From CAMDPA01 sp965223035 (GTDB lineage: Bacteria > Pseudomonadota > Alphaproteobacteria > Rhizobiales > Hyphomicrobiaceae), in contig OZ244980.1 of assembly GCA_965223035.1 (NCBI GenBank), positions 5,084,001 through 5,148,000 on the forward strand: a stretch of DNA of 64,000 bases, given 5' to 3'. Shown here one piece after another: positions 9,103-17,843 of this stretch (its first letter is position 1; every line of letters starts with the position of its first letter). The notes beneath the pieces were generated by a model that did not search any database, was not told the origin of the DNA, and saw only the letters and a program-made list of their open reading frames with translations. Position numbers and translations under genes: made by a program.

Positions 9103-9966
9103 TCACGGCGCGCGCGTCGCAGTGGCGACCTCGCCCACGGCCTCGATCATCGCCTCGGCTGCGTCGGGAAACACCAAGATCCGGCAGGGACAGGCCTCCA
9201 GTCCCTCGTAGCGCCAGGGAAACGCGCCGATCAGACAGCGTTGGCCCAGCACCAATTCAACGTCGCCGCCGACGTTCTCCGCGTGCAACAGCCCCTCTTG
9301 AAACGCCCAATTGTGGAATGGAAACATGTTGGCCCGCACCACACGTTTGGACAGCTTGTGGGTGTATTCGAAGGTGCCGAAATAGTCTGCCGGCGTCCGA
9401 CCCGTCTTCGCCGCGAACTCCTCCGCCAAGTCCACGCGCATGGTGCGGATCGATGTGTTCATCGGGTGATCGCAGGAACCGGTGTCCATGCCGAACCAGC
9501 GCACCTTTTTCGACAACAGGTAATGCAGCGTATCGAGGTTAGGTCCGGGGTGATAGCAGAAGTAGCGCACCAGGTCCTGCTGGGCCTGGCCCTCATAGTA
9601 CCGGTGCCAGCCCGTATGCATGATGACGATATCGCCCGCGCGGATCTGCGCGCCAGCGCGCTCCTGCGCCTGATCGATCAGCTCCGGCGTGATAACCGTC
9701 CAGTCGGTGCAGTCTGGTGACAGGTCCAGCACCAGTCCGCGATTGAGCAGATAGTCCAGCGGCAACGACGCCATATCGCCCTGGCGGCCGTCGGTGGCGT
9801 GCATGCCGCCGTCAAAATGGGTTCCCACGTGCAGCGCCGTCTCAATCCGTTGTGCGACGATCATGTGGGTCTGCAGCGTCTGCGCATAGTACATCTTGTT
9901 GCCGGCATAACCGACCCAGCCCGGGGTATGCACGCTCATCGCGTGCGACAGATCGACGACCTTCAT
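9103..9966 (-). CDS. Cyclase family protein (kynurenine formamidase-like)
   Basis: A 287-residue member of the cyclase/KynB family of metal-dependent hydrolases. The signature HxGTHxD is visible as HVGTHFDGGMHA near residue 47. Other family marks are the N-terminal VVDLSHAMSVHTPGW, GDIVIMHTGWHRYYE, and WFGMDTGSCDHP. Members hydrolyse formamides, amides or lactones. Its 3' end faces the end of the amidohydrolase gene with 30 bases between, so the two are convergent, not one operon. Related proteins act on N-formylkynurenine, isatin or similar compounds; which applies here is not known. Confidence 0.85.
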   Translation of the reverse strand: MKVVDLSHAMSVHTPGWVGYAGNKMYYAQTLQTHMIVAQRIETALHVGTHFDGGMHATDGRQGDMASLPLDYLLNRGLVLDLSPDCTDWTVITPELIDQAQERAGAQIRAGDIVIMHTGWHRYYEGQAQQDLVRYFCYHPGPNLDTLHYLLSKKVRWFGMDTGSCDHPMNTSIRTMRVDLAEEFAAKTGRTPADYFGTFEYTHKLSKRVVRANMFPFHNWAFQEGLLHAENVGGDVELVLGQRCLIGAFPWRYEGLEACPCRILVFPDAAEAMIEAVGEVATATRAP

Positions 9967-10005
9967 GGCGGCTCCTTGCCCATCACGTGTGAAAGGGCCT
10001 CAGGC

Positions 10006-10067
10006 TAGAGCAACCTGCTCTTGATCGGAATCGGAACGATCCCGATCAGGAGCAGATCGTTGCTCTA
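10006..10067. repeat. Palindromic repeat A
   Basis: Begins TAGAGCAACCTGCTCTTGATC and ends GATCAGGAGCAGATCGTTGCTCTA. The stem bases differ from the consensus (CTCTTGATC instead of CTTTAATC) but the two arms still pair, a compensated change. Confidence 0.85.
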
Positions 10068-10072
10068 TCCTC

Positions 10073-10146
10073 TAAGGCACGATGATCTAGATCATCGCGC
10101 CTTTAATCGGGATCGTTCCGATTCCGATTAAAGGCAGGTTGCTCTA
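10073..10146. repeat. Palindromic repeat, half-B plus A hybrid
   Basis: TAAGGCACGATGATCTAG is a leftover right half of module B. It is joined at CTAG to TAGATCATCGCGCCTTTAATC and the right half of module A ending GGCAGGTTGCTCTA. The final CTA (10144-10146) is the stop codon of the threonine aldolase gene on the minus strand. Confidence 0.85.
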
Positions 10147-11184
10147 GCGGCCCGCCAGCGCATCCACCAGCGCCGCCACGAACCGATCGACGGTGGCCGG
10201 CTCGGTATCCCAGGCGCACATCAGCCGGCAGTCCGTCGCGCCCAAAAACGTGTAAAACCGCCAGCCCTTGTCGCGCAGCCTGGCTTGTAACTCGACCGGT
10301 ATGTCGACGAACACGGCGTTGGCTTCGACCGGATAAAGCAGTGTTAGATCGGTCCGATCTTGGATCTGGTCGGCGAGCCGTTTGGCCATGGCGTTGGCGT
10401 GCGCCGCGTTGGCGAGCCAGGCGCCACGCTCGATCAGCGCCACCCACGGTGCGGTGACGAACCGCATCTTCGCGTTCAGATGACCCGACTGCTTGATCCG
10501 CCAGGCCAACTCATCGGCTTGCGCTGGATCGAACACGACGATCGCCTCACCCACCGCCAGCCCGTTCTTCACGCCGCCCAGCGACAACAGATCCACCCCC
10601 GCGCGCCACGTGATATCGGCCGGCGCGCACCCCAGCGAGACCACCGCGTTGGCGAGCCGCGCGCCGTCCATGTGCACCGCCAGGCCGAGATCATGCGCGC
10701 GCGTGCTCAAGCACCGCAGCTGCTCGATCGTGTACACCGTCCCGAGCTCGGTCGCTTGGGTCAGCGAGACCACGCGCGGCTTGACGTGGTGGACGCCGCG
10801 ACCGCCGCGGGCCAACGCTTCGAGCGCGGCCGGTGTGAGCTTGGCGTCCGGACCATCCGCCGTCAGCACTTGACTGCCCCCGGTGAAGAAACCGGGCGCG
10901 CCGGCTTCATCGGTGGCGATATGGGAGGCGGCGTGGGCGATCACCGCGTGGTAGGGCCGGCACACATGGGCCAGCGCCAGCGCGTTGGCGGCGGTGCCGT
11001 TGAACACGAACGCGACGGCCGCCGCCGGCGCCTCCAACAGCTCTTGAATGAGGTGTTTCGCCCGCCCGGTCCAGGCGTCGTCGCCATAGCCGGGACTGTG
11101 CCCGGCTGCGTTGGCGGCCAGCACCGCATCGCGTGCCACCGGACACATGCCGGCATTGTTGTCGGAAGCGAACTGTTGGGTCAT
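10144..11184 (-). CDS. ltaE: Low-specificity L-threonine aldolase
   Basis: PLP-dependent fold-type I enzyme that splits L-threonine (and allo-threonine) to glycine and acetaldehyde. Family marks: FASDNNAGMCP at the N-terminus, FNGTAANALAL, HVKPRVVSLTQATELGTVY, HMDGARLANA with the PLP-binding Asp, and LLSLGGVKNGLAVGEAIV with the Schiff-base Lys. From the ATG at 11184 the protein is 346 residues, normal for the family. A start at 11238 would add 18 residues that do not resemble the family. No good ribosome site precedes either. The stop codon is inside the palindromic repeat. Confidence 0.88.
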   Translation of the reverse strand: MTQQFASDNNAGMCPVARDAVLAANAAGHSPGYGDDAWTGRAKHLIQELLEAPAAAVAFVFNGTAANALALAHVCRPYHAVIAHAASHIATDEAGAPGFFTGGSQVLTADGPDAKLTPAALEALARGGRGVHHVKPRVVSLTQATELGTVYTIEQLRCLSTRAHDLGLAVHMDGARLANAVVSLGCAPADITWRAGVDLLSLGGVKNGLAVGEAIVVFDPAQADELAWRIKQSGHLNAKMRFVTAPWVALIERGAWLANAAHANAMAKRLADQIQDRTDLTLLYPVEANAVFVDIPVELQARLRDKGWRFYTFLGATDCRLMCAWDTEPATVDRFVAALVDALAGR

Positions 11185-11718
11185 CGGCACGAGGTCCATC
11201 GGCAGCATCCGGGAATTGCATATCGCGCGCGATCGCATCTTTGGTTGAAATTCAGCGCATAACGTTACGTGTCAAGAGCTGCCGTTAAAGCCTCAAGCAG
11301 CAGGCGACGCCACGCCCGCGTGACAAATCTGAGACAGACCGCCGCGAACTCCTCATTTGTACATTGTGCACAAATAATATGAATACCGATTGTCAGGCAA
11401 ACGTGCAAAACTAACATGTAGTCTCACTCGTGACTCGGTGTCGATGCAGCCGGCCCGATCAAGCCGGCCGGTGTCAGCGGTGGACGAGCCGACAGTAGGA
11501 CTTCTGACGCGTCGCGCGGGCAGCGGCGGGGTGTTTGTTGCCTGCCGAGGGCAACCGACTTGCAGACGTTGCTGGGCGGTTGGCCGCCGACATTTTGCGC
11601 TGGAGCAACGGGTGTGCGCCATCACCCAAGCATGGACGCACCTGAGGCAAAGCATCGCCGGCACGCTTGGCCGGCTGCTGTGCGGAACGGCACAACGGAA
11701 CGATGGGATCGGGACGAC
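11185..11718. other. divergent intergenic region
   Basis: About 530 bases between two divergent genes. Apart from the dyad at 11354-11374 I see no RNA or coding feature. The stretch 11330-11420 is the most AT-rich part and the likely promoter zone. Confidence 0.4.
11354..11374. promoter_or_regulatory. Operator-like dyad ATTTGTACA-TTG-TGCACAAAT
   Basis: A 9-base inverted repeat (ATTTGTACA / TGCACAAAT, one mismatch) with a 3-base centre, in an AT-rich patch inside GC-rich DNA. It sits in the gap between the threonine aldolase gene (minus) and the autotransporter gene (plus), followed by AATAATATG. It looks like the site of a dimeric regulator. Which gene it controls and which protein binds it are unknown. 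Confidence 0.4.
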
Positions 11719-14700
11719 ATGGCTCGCAGATCAGGCTGGATGGAGGGCGCGGCGCGATGGGTGCGCGCGGGTGATGGGGTTTCGGCACGGCGATCGACGT
11801 TGGGCCTGACGCTGCGACGGATGGTCGTTGCGTTGCTGGCGGTCGTCGGCGTGGGTGCGACGTTCGGTGAAGCGGCCGCGCAGGGTCAACCGCCCACCGC
11901 CCAGATTGTCGTGTTGTCAGTGTCGACACACAACGAAATTCGCAACAACTCACCGCCCGTTCCACGATTTTACGATACCAAATTCGATGCCATCGACGTC
12001 AGCATGGGATCTGAAACGAAAAGCTATTGCATTGCGAACCCCGGCGATGCCCACCTTCAAATTTCGAGTTTCGTGGTGAGTGGGGACGTTGCGGATTTCA
12101 CCGTCTCTGGACCGACCGCAACACGCATTCCGGCAGGAACCTTCGCTCTAAAGGCACTGGCCTTTCCCGAATATTGTTTTGATGTGACGTTCGATCCGGT
12201 CACGCCGGGCCGCAAGACTGCGACAATCACGATTGAAAGTAACGGTGTGGTCCCAAAGGCCCACCAGGCGCAACGTCCGGTGCCTGCCACAGGTACGTTC
12301 ATTCTGAATGTCGGTGGGTCAGGCATCGACGACTCTGGTGACCCCCAGATCATCGTCATGGACACCACCCGGAAGGTTCTCACAAATAAGAGCAACGGCG
12401 GCGGTGGGCAGACCAGCGTCATCGATATTGGCGAAAGGAATATCGGTTCCAATCGCACGGAACCTGTATTTCTAGTAGAGAACGGAGGTCCTGGACCCCT
12501 GCGAATACAAAAAATCGAGGAAACGGGGTCCGCCGCTCTTCGTCTTGCGCCGCCTTGGCTGAACCGGTTGGAAAAAGGGAGCTACGGTTTCGTATCTGTT
12601 AAAGTCAATCCGACGACTGCAGGCAAGCATACGACCACCTTCAAGATCCACAGCAACGATCCAACAAACAATCGCGTCTTTGAATTCGACGTCGTGGTCA
12701 CGGGCGTCAAAGCCGCAACCAAAACCACCATCGATAAGCCTCCGGCGCCAAGCCGGGCCAACCAGCCCTACACGGTTTCCGTCAAGGTGGAGCCGCAACG
12801 CGGTACCGGCACGCCGACCGGCACCGTCACCGTCAGCGATGGAGCCAGCGGGACCTGTGAGGTTACGCTCAATGCTCAATCTCGCGGGCGTGGCAGCTGC
12901 CAGCTCACCACCCAAAATCCTGACACCGTGACGCTGACCGCAACCTATTCGGGTGACGGCACATTTGCGCCGAGCACCGGGACGGTGCAGCATCGGGTCA
13001 ATGGGCGGGCGCCCGCAAGTCTGCAGTCGATGATTGTGGTTGGGGCATCGGGCGTTCTGCCTACTATAGTCAGCGGCGAACCTGCTAGCCTTGCCAATCA
13101 TCAGGACTTTGGTGAGGTGACCATTGGCCAGGGTCCGCAAACTCGGACATTCCACATCCTCAATTACGGTGGCGGGCCGCTCAATTTGATAGGACAGCTG
13201 AGCATCGCTCAGGGTGGCTCCGCTGACTTCACCATCGTTCAGCCAAGGACAAGGTCGCTACCGAGTAACGATCCGACAAAGTCGATACCCTTTCAAATCG
13301 CCTTTAACCCGACGACACCTGGCGACCACGCCGCCGTGCTGTTGATTTCGAGCAATGACCCTCATACGCGTGAATTTCGCGTCAACCTGAAGGGCGAGGC
13401 CCGCAGGGCCCCAGTCATTCCGCCGCCGGAACCCGAGATCAAGATCACCGGCAACGGCCAGGAGATCAGGAGCGGCTCAACGTCTTCCTCGACCGACAAT
13501 CACACCGACTTCGGCACCGTCCAGGTTAACGGCGGCACGGCGACCAGAACGTTCACAGTCGAGAACACGGGGGCAGCGCCCCTCACGCTTGGGAGGCTTG
13601 CGAATGGTCGAGACTTCTCGATTGTGCAGCAACTGCCGAGCACGGTGCAGCCCGGAGACCACGCGAGCTTTACCGTCCGGTTCGCGCCGACGGCCGTGGG
13701 TGCGCGCACGGCAAAGCTCAAAATCGCCAACAACGACTCCGACGAGAACCCCTACACGTTCGTGATCGGCGGCGAAGGCGTGAAGGCAGGGTCGACCACC
13801 ACCATCACCGCCGACACGCCCGATCCCAGCCCGATCGGCGGTAGCTACCAGGTCAGCGTCGCGGTGGCGGCGGCGGCCGGCTTGACCGGCACCCCCGGTG
13901 GTGAGGTGGTGATCAGCGACGGTCAGTCCAACAGCTGCCGGGCGAAGCTGGCCAACGGCGCCGGCAGCTGCACGCTGACTGGCACCCCGCCCGGCCTTCA
14001 CGAGTTGCGGGCGGACTATCCTGGCGACCGGGCGTTTGCTGCGAGTTTCGCCCGCGAGCCACACGAGGTCGGCGCCGGGGCCGGCACGATCGCGATCGCG
14101 GTCAGCACCAGTCCGCGTCCGGCGGGCAACGCGACATTCAGATACGCGGCCTCGGACCCCGGCCTGCACGGGCTGTCGATCACCACCGTCAACAACCGCG
14201 GCCAGTCCGACAATATCCTCAAGGCGGCGGGGCGCTATCGGGTGCAACAGGCGGAGCTCACTGGTTGGCGGCTGAAATCGGTCAGCTGCGGCGGGGATCT
14301 CGACGACGGCTCGCGCGTCGACCTAGCCAACCGGCAGGTGACGATCGATCTCGATTCCTCCGAGAGCATCGTGTGCACCTTCCTCAACGTGCGCGACGAG
14401 GCGTACGTGCGGGCACGCACCAAGGCGGTGATCGGCAACTTCATGAGCCGTCGCGCCGATCAGTTGACGGCCAACGATCCGGACCTGGTTGACCGATTGC
14501 GGGGCACCGTCTCTGGTGGCAACGCGAGCCCGTTCGACTTCACGGCAAGCGGCACGCGCAAGAGCCACCAGATGAGCTTCGGCATCGGGCTCAACCAGAT
14601 CCGGGCCGCGCAGCGGGCCAACCAGGCCAAACGGATCGCCAATCTTGGCGGCGTGCAAGCTGTGGTGCCGGGGCGGCCGTCGTTCGCCGACTCCAAGCTG

Positions 14701-15486
14701 GATGTGTGGGCGGCCGGGCGCTGGGCGAGCAGCGAGACCGATGAGACCGGTCACAGCATCGGTCTGGTTTATCTGGGCTTGGATTATCGGTTCACGCCGG
14801 GCTTACTGGTGGGTGTGATGGCGCAGCATGACTGGGCCGACGAAAAGGACGACCGGGAGCAGTTCGCGGTCAAGGGTCGCGGCTGGCTGGCCGGTCCCTA
14901 CGTGGTGGCGCGGCTCGGCCGCAACGCGATCTTCGATGGTCGGGTGGCGTGGGGCCAGTCGCGCAACAAGGTCAATCCGCTGGGCAGCTACGAAGACACG
15001 TTCAACACCGAGCGTTGGTTGGCGCGGGCGCGGCTGACCGGTGATTTTCAGTGGGGCGAGGTGAGCTTCATGCCCCATGTCGGCGTGATCTACTTCAGTG
15101 AGACACAAAAAGCCTATCGCGATAGCCTCGGCATCGCGATTCCCGGCCAGACCGTTTCGCTGGGCCGGCTGACGTTCGGCCCGCGCTTCAAGTACAACAT
15201 GAGCTTGGCCGACGGCACGGTGATCGTGCCGGAGTTCGGGGTCAAGGGGATTTGGGACTTCGACAAGGCGGACCGGTTTGATCTGACCACCGGTCTGGCG
15301 ACCGGCGAGGGCGGCGATCTGCGCGCGCGGGTCGAAGCGGCACTGACCGTGCAGATGACGAATGGGTGGTCGCTGCAGGGCGAAGGATTCTACGATGGTC
15401 TGGGCGCCGGCGGCTATCAGTCCTATGGCGGCGGCGTCAATTTGCGCTTGCCGTTGCAACGCGCCAGCGACGACGGGCTGAAATGA
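11719..15486 (+). CDS. Autotransporter with HYDIN-like and Ig-like passenger repeats
   Basis: Large type V-secreted surface protein, 1255 residues. A long signal peptide ends near residue 54 (RRMVVALLAVVGVGATFG, then AAAQ). The passenger alternates domains: HYDIN/choice-of-anchor-D modules at ~55-205, 209-329, 437-564 and 572-687 (each with DFGxVxxG-like and SNDP/NND strands); Ig-like modules at ~332-429 and 689-784 (GTVTVSDG...C, ATYSGDGTFAPS); and a prealbumin-like module at ~787-894. The C-terminal 260 residues form an autotransporter β-barrel (LDVWAAGRW, GLDYRFTPGLLVGVM, FMPHVGVIYF). It ends QRASDDGLK and not with the usual aromatic residue. The ATG at 11719 is inferred from signal-peptide shape. 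Adhesion or surface display is likely; the partner is unknown. Confidence 0.85.
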   Translation: MARRSGWMEGAARWVRAGDGVSARRSTLGLTLRRMVVALLAVVGVGATFGEAAAQGQPPTAQIVVLSVSTHNEIRNNSPPVPRFYDTKFDAIDVSMGSETKSYCIANPGDAHLQISSFVVSGDVADFTVSGPTATRIPAGTFALKALAFPEYCFDVTFDPVTPGRKTATITIESNGVVPKAHQAQRPVPATGTFILNVGGSGIDDSGDPQIIVMDTTRKVLTNKSNGGGGQTSVIDIGERNIGSNRTEPVFLVENGGPGPLRIQKIEETGSAALRLAPPWLNRLEKGSYGFVSVKVNPTTAGKHTTTFKIHSNDPTNNRVFEFDVVVTGVKAATKTTIDKPPAPSRANQPYTVSVKVEPQRGTGTPTGTVTVSDGASGTCEVTLNAQSRGRGSCQLTTQNPDTVTLTATYSGDGTFAPSTGTVQHRVNGRAPASLQSMIVVGASGVLPTIVSGEPASLANHQDFGEVTIGQGPQTRTFHILNYGGGPLNLIGQLSIAQGGSADFTIVQPRTRSLPSNDPTKSIPFQIAFNPTTPGDHAAVLLISSNDPHTREFRVNLKGEARRAPVIPPPEPEIKITGNGQEIRSGSTSSSTDNHTDFGTVQVNGGTATRTFTVENTGAAPLTLGRLANGRDFSIVQQLPSTVQPGDHASFTVRFAPTAVGARTAKLKIANNDSDENPYTFVIGGEGVKAGSTTTITADTPDPSPIGGSYQVSVAVAAAAGLTGTPGGEVVISDGQSNSCRAKLANGAGSCTLTGTPPGLHELRADYPGDRAFAASFAREPHEVGAGAGTIAIAVSTSPRPAGNATFRYAASDPGLHGLSITTVNNRGQSDNILKAAGRYRVQQAELTGWRLKSVSCGGDLDDGSRVDLANRQVTIDLDSSESIVCTFLNVRDEAYVRARTKAVIGNFMSRRADQLTANDPDLVDRLRGTVSGGNASPFDFTASGTRKSHQMSFGIGLNQIRAAQRANQAKRIANLGGVQAVVPGRPSFADSKLDVWAAGRWASSETDETGHSIGLVYLGLDYRFTPGLLVGVMAQHDWADEKDDREQFAVKGRGWLAGPYVVARLGRNAIFDGRVAWGQSRNKVNPLGSYEDTFNTERWLARARLTGDFQWGEVSFMPHVGVIYFSETQKAYRDSLGIAIPGQTVSLGRLTFGPRFKYNMSLADGTVIVPEFGVKGIWDFDKADRFDLTTGLATGEGGDLRARVEAALTVQMTNGWSLQGEGFYDGLGAGGYQSYGGGVNLRLPLQRASDDGLK

Positions 15487-15821
15487 TGCGCCCCCCCGAG
15501 GCATAGCCAGCGACGGGCGTGGCCCCCGCCGGGGCAGCCGCCCGTAGGCCATAGGCCTTGCCGCTCCTGTGCCGGCCGGCCCACCGCTGCAATGCCGTGC
15601 AAAGGCGAGGTCTGCCGCCCGGTCGCTCAGTTTTTGCCACGACCGTGACCAGCGATAGAGGCTGCCGCGAGCCGACCACCACTCAAGGGCGTGTCCGCCT
15701 CAGACAGAACCGCCGGGCCCGGGGGAAGTGGGGTGGTTCCAGCACACTCTGACACGTTTTAGAGCGACCGACACTGGACAAGGGTCTATACTGCTGTTGA
15801 GGGCGCGGCGACAAGTCAACA
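15487..15821. other. intergenic with one short repeat copy
   Basis: About 335 bases between the autotransporter and the lipoprotein gene. It contains a GGTTCCAGC repeat copy at about 15727-15762. TATACT at 15787 could be a -10 box for the lipoprotein, but no matching -35 is seen. Confidence 0.4.
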
Positions 15822-16208
15822 ATGTTCGAGAGGTTACTGATGGTAGGGACACTGTATCGGCCACTGCTCCTGGGCGCGGTTATTTCGATGGCCTTCACAG
15901 CCGGCTGCGCAGATGCCTCGCCGCCACCCAAATTCAAGTGCGAGCAATCCAAGCACCCCCAGCTGCAGCGCGAAGGCTATCGGCTCGGAGAGTTCATTTA
16001 CGACATGGGCGATGGCGTCGGGCTCACCGGTTATCCTTCCGGACCCGGAGAGAAGCTGCCGAAATTGAAGGGCGGGCCGGGGCAGATCTATGGCGACAAG
16101 ACCGTTGCCTTTCTGGATGTTGGCAAACGCAGCTTCTTGTTGATCGCCGACGGCACCATGATTCCCTGCCAACCAGCCGCGGGCGGCGGCCCGGGCGGCG
16201 CACGCTGA
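15822..16208 (+). CDS. Small putative lipoprotein, unknown function
   Basis: A 128-residue protein with a basic start, a hydrophobic stretch, and a lipobox-like FTAGC (Cys about 29). It is therefore probably lipid-anchored after signal peptidase II cleavage. The mature part has no domain I recognise; it contains LGEFIYDMGDGVGLTGYPSG, FLDVGKRSFLLIADG, two further cysteines and a Gly/Pro-rich tail. A second ATG at 15840 is also possible. It lies 335 bases after the autotransporter on the same strand; a functional link is only a guess. Confidence 0.6.
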   Translation: MFERLLMVGTLYRPLLLGAVISMAFTAGCADASPPPKFKCEQSKHPQLQREGYRLGEFIYDMGDGVGLTGYPSGPGEKLPKLKGGPGQIYGDKTVAFLDVGKRSFLLIADGTMIPCQPAAGGGPGGAR

Positions 16209-16411
16209 CGCGATCGGGCGGGCGGCTTCGTCCCGGGCAGCGGCCTTGGCGCCTGGTGTGTGCCCAAGATGCATGGTGTGTGCCCACGATCATGTCCGCC
16301 CAAGGCGGAAGCACCTTGCCGGCCCGCTCCACCTCCAACCGGACACCCACACAAACATGCCATTGGCCGGTCGGCGAGGGGCGGTTCGGTTCCAGCTAAC
16401 TCCGAGACGCC
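16209..16411. other. intergenic with GTCCGCC palindrome and GGTTCCAGC repeat
   Basis: Contains GATCATGTCCGCCCAAGGCGG (about 16289) and a degenerate GGTTCCAGCTAACTCCGAGACGCC copy (16377-16411) just before the large palindrome. No coding feature. Confidence 0.6.
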
Positions 16412-16565
16412 AGATCATCTTTGCGCCTTAAATCGGAACCGCAACGCCGATTCCAATTGCGCCGGTTCCGATTTAAGGCGCAAAGATGATCGCTCTTAAA
16501 GTGGTGAGCAACTTTCTGCCTTTAATCGGGATCGTTCCGATTCCGATTAAAGGCAGGTTGCTCTA
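16412..16565. repeat. Composite palindromic repeat B-linker-A
   Basis: Module B comes first: GATCATCTTTGCGCC, arms CTTAAATCGGAACCG and CGGTTCCGATTTAAG. Its loop is enlarged, with a second small inverted repeat (CAACGCCGATTCCAATTGC). The linker GATCGCTCTTAAAGTGGTGAGC follows, then module A ending AAAGGCAGGTTGCTCTA. Orientation is opposite to the copies at 31.5 and 41 kb. Confidence 0.9.
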
Positions 16566-16577
16566 TCACCCGCGACG

Positions 16578-17615
16578 TCACCCAGCCGCTTGGTCAGAGT
16601 TGAGCGCCGGCATGATGACGTCTGCGACGATACGCAGATTGTCGATCGAACCGGAGGGATCGACCAGCAAAACATAATCGACGCCGCCCGCCTGCAGCCG
16701 CTTCAGGCGAGCGATGATTTCATCAACCGTGCCTAACAGCGCGGAATCCTCGTCCGCCAGACCCGGGTCAGCGTGCGATCCGATGTTTTGATAGCGCTCC
16801 GCACCGGGGCCGCGCGCCAAGCCGCCAACCGCTTTCAAGGTGCGCAAACGGACTTCTCGGGCGGCCTCGCGCTCGGCTTGCGTGTGCGCGATCTGCAGCG
16901 CGCGGGCTACGGCAACTTGTCCGCCTTGTGTACCCGCTCCCGCCGCGGCCTTACGTTCCGCGTGATAGGTCGCGACCCGCTCGATGATAAGATCGACTGT
17001 TGCGATCTGATCGAGCAGCAGGTTGTAACCGCCCTGTGCGGCACGCTTGATCGATTCGAAGCTGCCGGCGCCCATCCAAAATGGCGGATGCGGCTGCTGG
17101 ATCGGACGTGGCTCGATCACGATATTGTCAAAGGCCCAATTCGGCCCGGAAAACGAGAACCGTCCGTCAGCGCCGCGCTCCGGCCCCCAGGCTTGGCGCA
17201 GGAACGCCATGGTTTCATCGAACCGGGTACCGGCCTCATCAATCGGAATCCGGAAGCCCTGAAATTCGTAGTCACGATAGCCTTTGCCAACACCCAAGTC
17301 GACTCGGCCGCCTGACAACAAATCCAGCGTGGCGATCTGCTCGGCAAGCAGCACCGGATTGTGCCACGGTAACACCACCACCGCTGTACCCAGCCTGATG
17401 CGGCTGGTGCGTCCGGCCAGGTAGCTCAACAAATTGAGCGAGGCGGAAACCTGACCCACACCGGTGAAGTGGTGCTCGACGACGAACGTGCTGTGAAAGC
17501 CCAGCGCATCGGCGGTCAGGATGTAGTCGATATAGTTTCGATATCCCAGGCTATCGCCGGCGACGCCGTCACCTTTTGACTTGGCTCCACCGAACAAACC
17601 GAACTTCATAGGCAT
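16578..17615 (-). CDS. LLM class flavin-dependent oxidoreductase
   Basis: Bacterial-luciferase-like TIM-barrel monooxygenase, 345 residues, using reduced FMN or F420. Signatures: MKFGLFGGAKS at the start, FHSTFVVEHHFTG (residues ~40-52), RIRLGTAVVVLPWHNPVLLAEQIATLDLLSGGRVDLGVGKG (73-112), PPFWMGAGSFES. The substrate is unknown. The ATG at 17615 is followed by a second ATG at 17609; either works. The stop is 13 bases from a palindromic repeat. A second LLM gene with a different sequence lies at 41.2 kb. Confidence 0.85.
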   Translation of the reverse strand: MPMKFGLFGGAKSKGDGVAGDSLGYRNYIDYILTADALGFHSTFVVEHHFTGVGQVSASLNLLSYLAGRTSRIRLGTAVVVLPWHNPVLLAEQIATLDLLSGGRVDLGVGKGYRDYEFQGFRIPIDEAGTRFDETMAFLRQAWGPERGADGRFSFSGPNWAFDNIVIEPRPIQQPHPPFWMGAGSFESIKRAAQGGYNLLLDQIATVDLIIERVATYHAERKAAAGAGTQGGQVAVARALQIAHTQAEREAAREVRLRTLKAVGGLARGPGAERYQNIGSHADPGLADEDSALLGTVDEIIARLKRLQAGGVDYVLLVDPSGSIDNLRIVADVIMPALNSDQAAG

Positions 17616-17643
17616 GATGCATACTCAGCTGTGCAAGGAGGTT

Positions 17644-17680
17644 TATAGCGTTTCAGTGTTAGCTGGAACCATCCCGCTTG
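17644..17680 (-). repeat. Short dispersed repeat (GGTTCCAGCT family)
   Basis: TATAGCGTTTCAGTGTTAGC then TGGAACCATCCCGC; read on the minus strand it is the GCGGGATGGTTCCAGCTAAC...CTGAAACGCTATA repeat seen at many other gaps of the window. Confidence 0.75.
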
Positions 17681-17843
17681 CCCACCCGGCGGCTGATCAG
17701 ATCGTGCCAATGGTTGGCGCGGCGATAGAGCGGACCGGCAAGGCCCTTCTGCGTGAGGCGGACATGAACTAAGGTCGGGCAGCGCCGGCGTCGCGTCGAG
17801 GCGGTGATCGCTTCGCGGCGGAAGCTCCGCACCTGCAGCCGGC

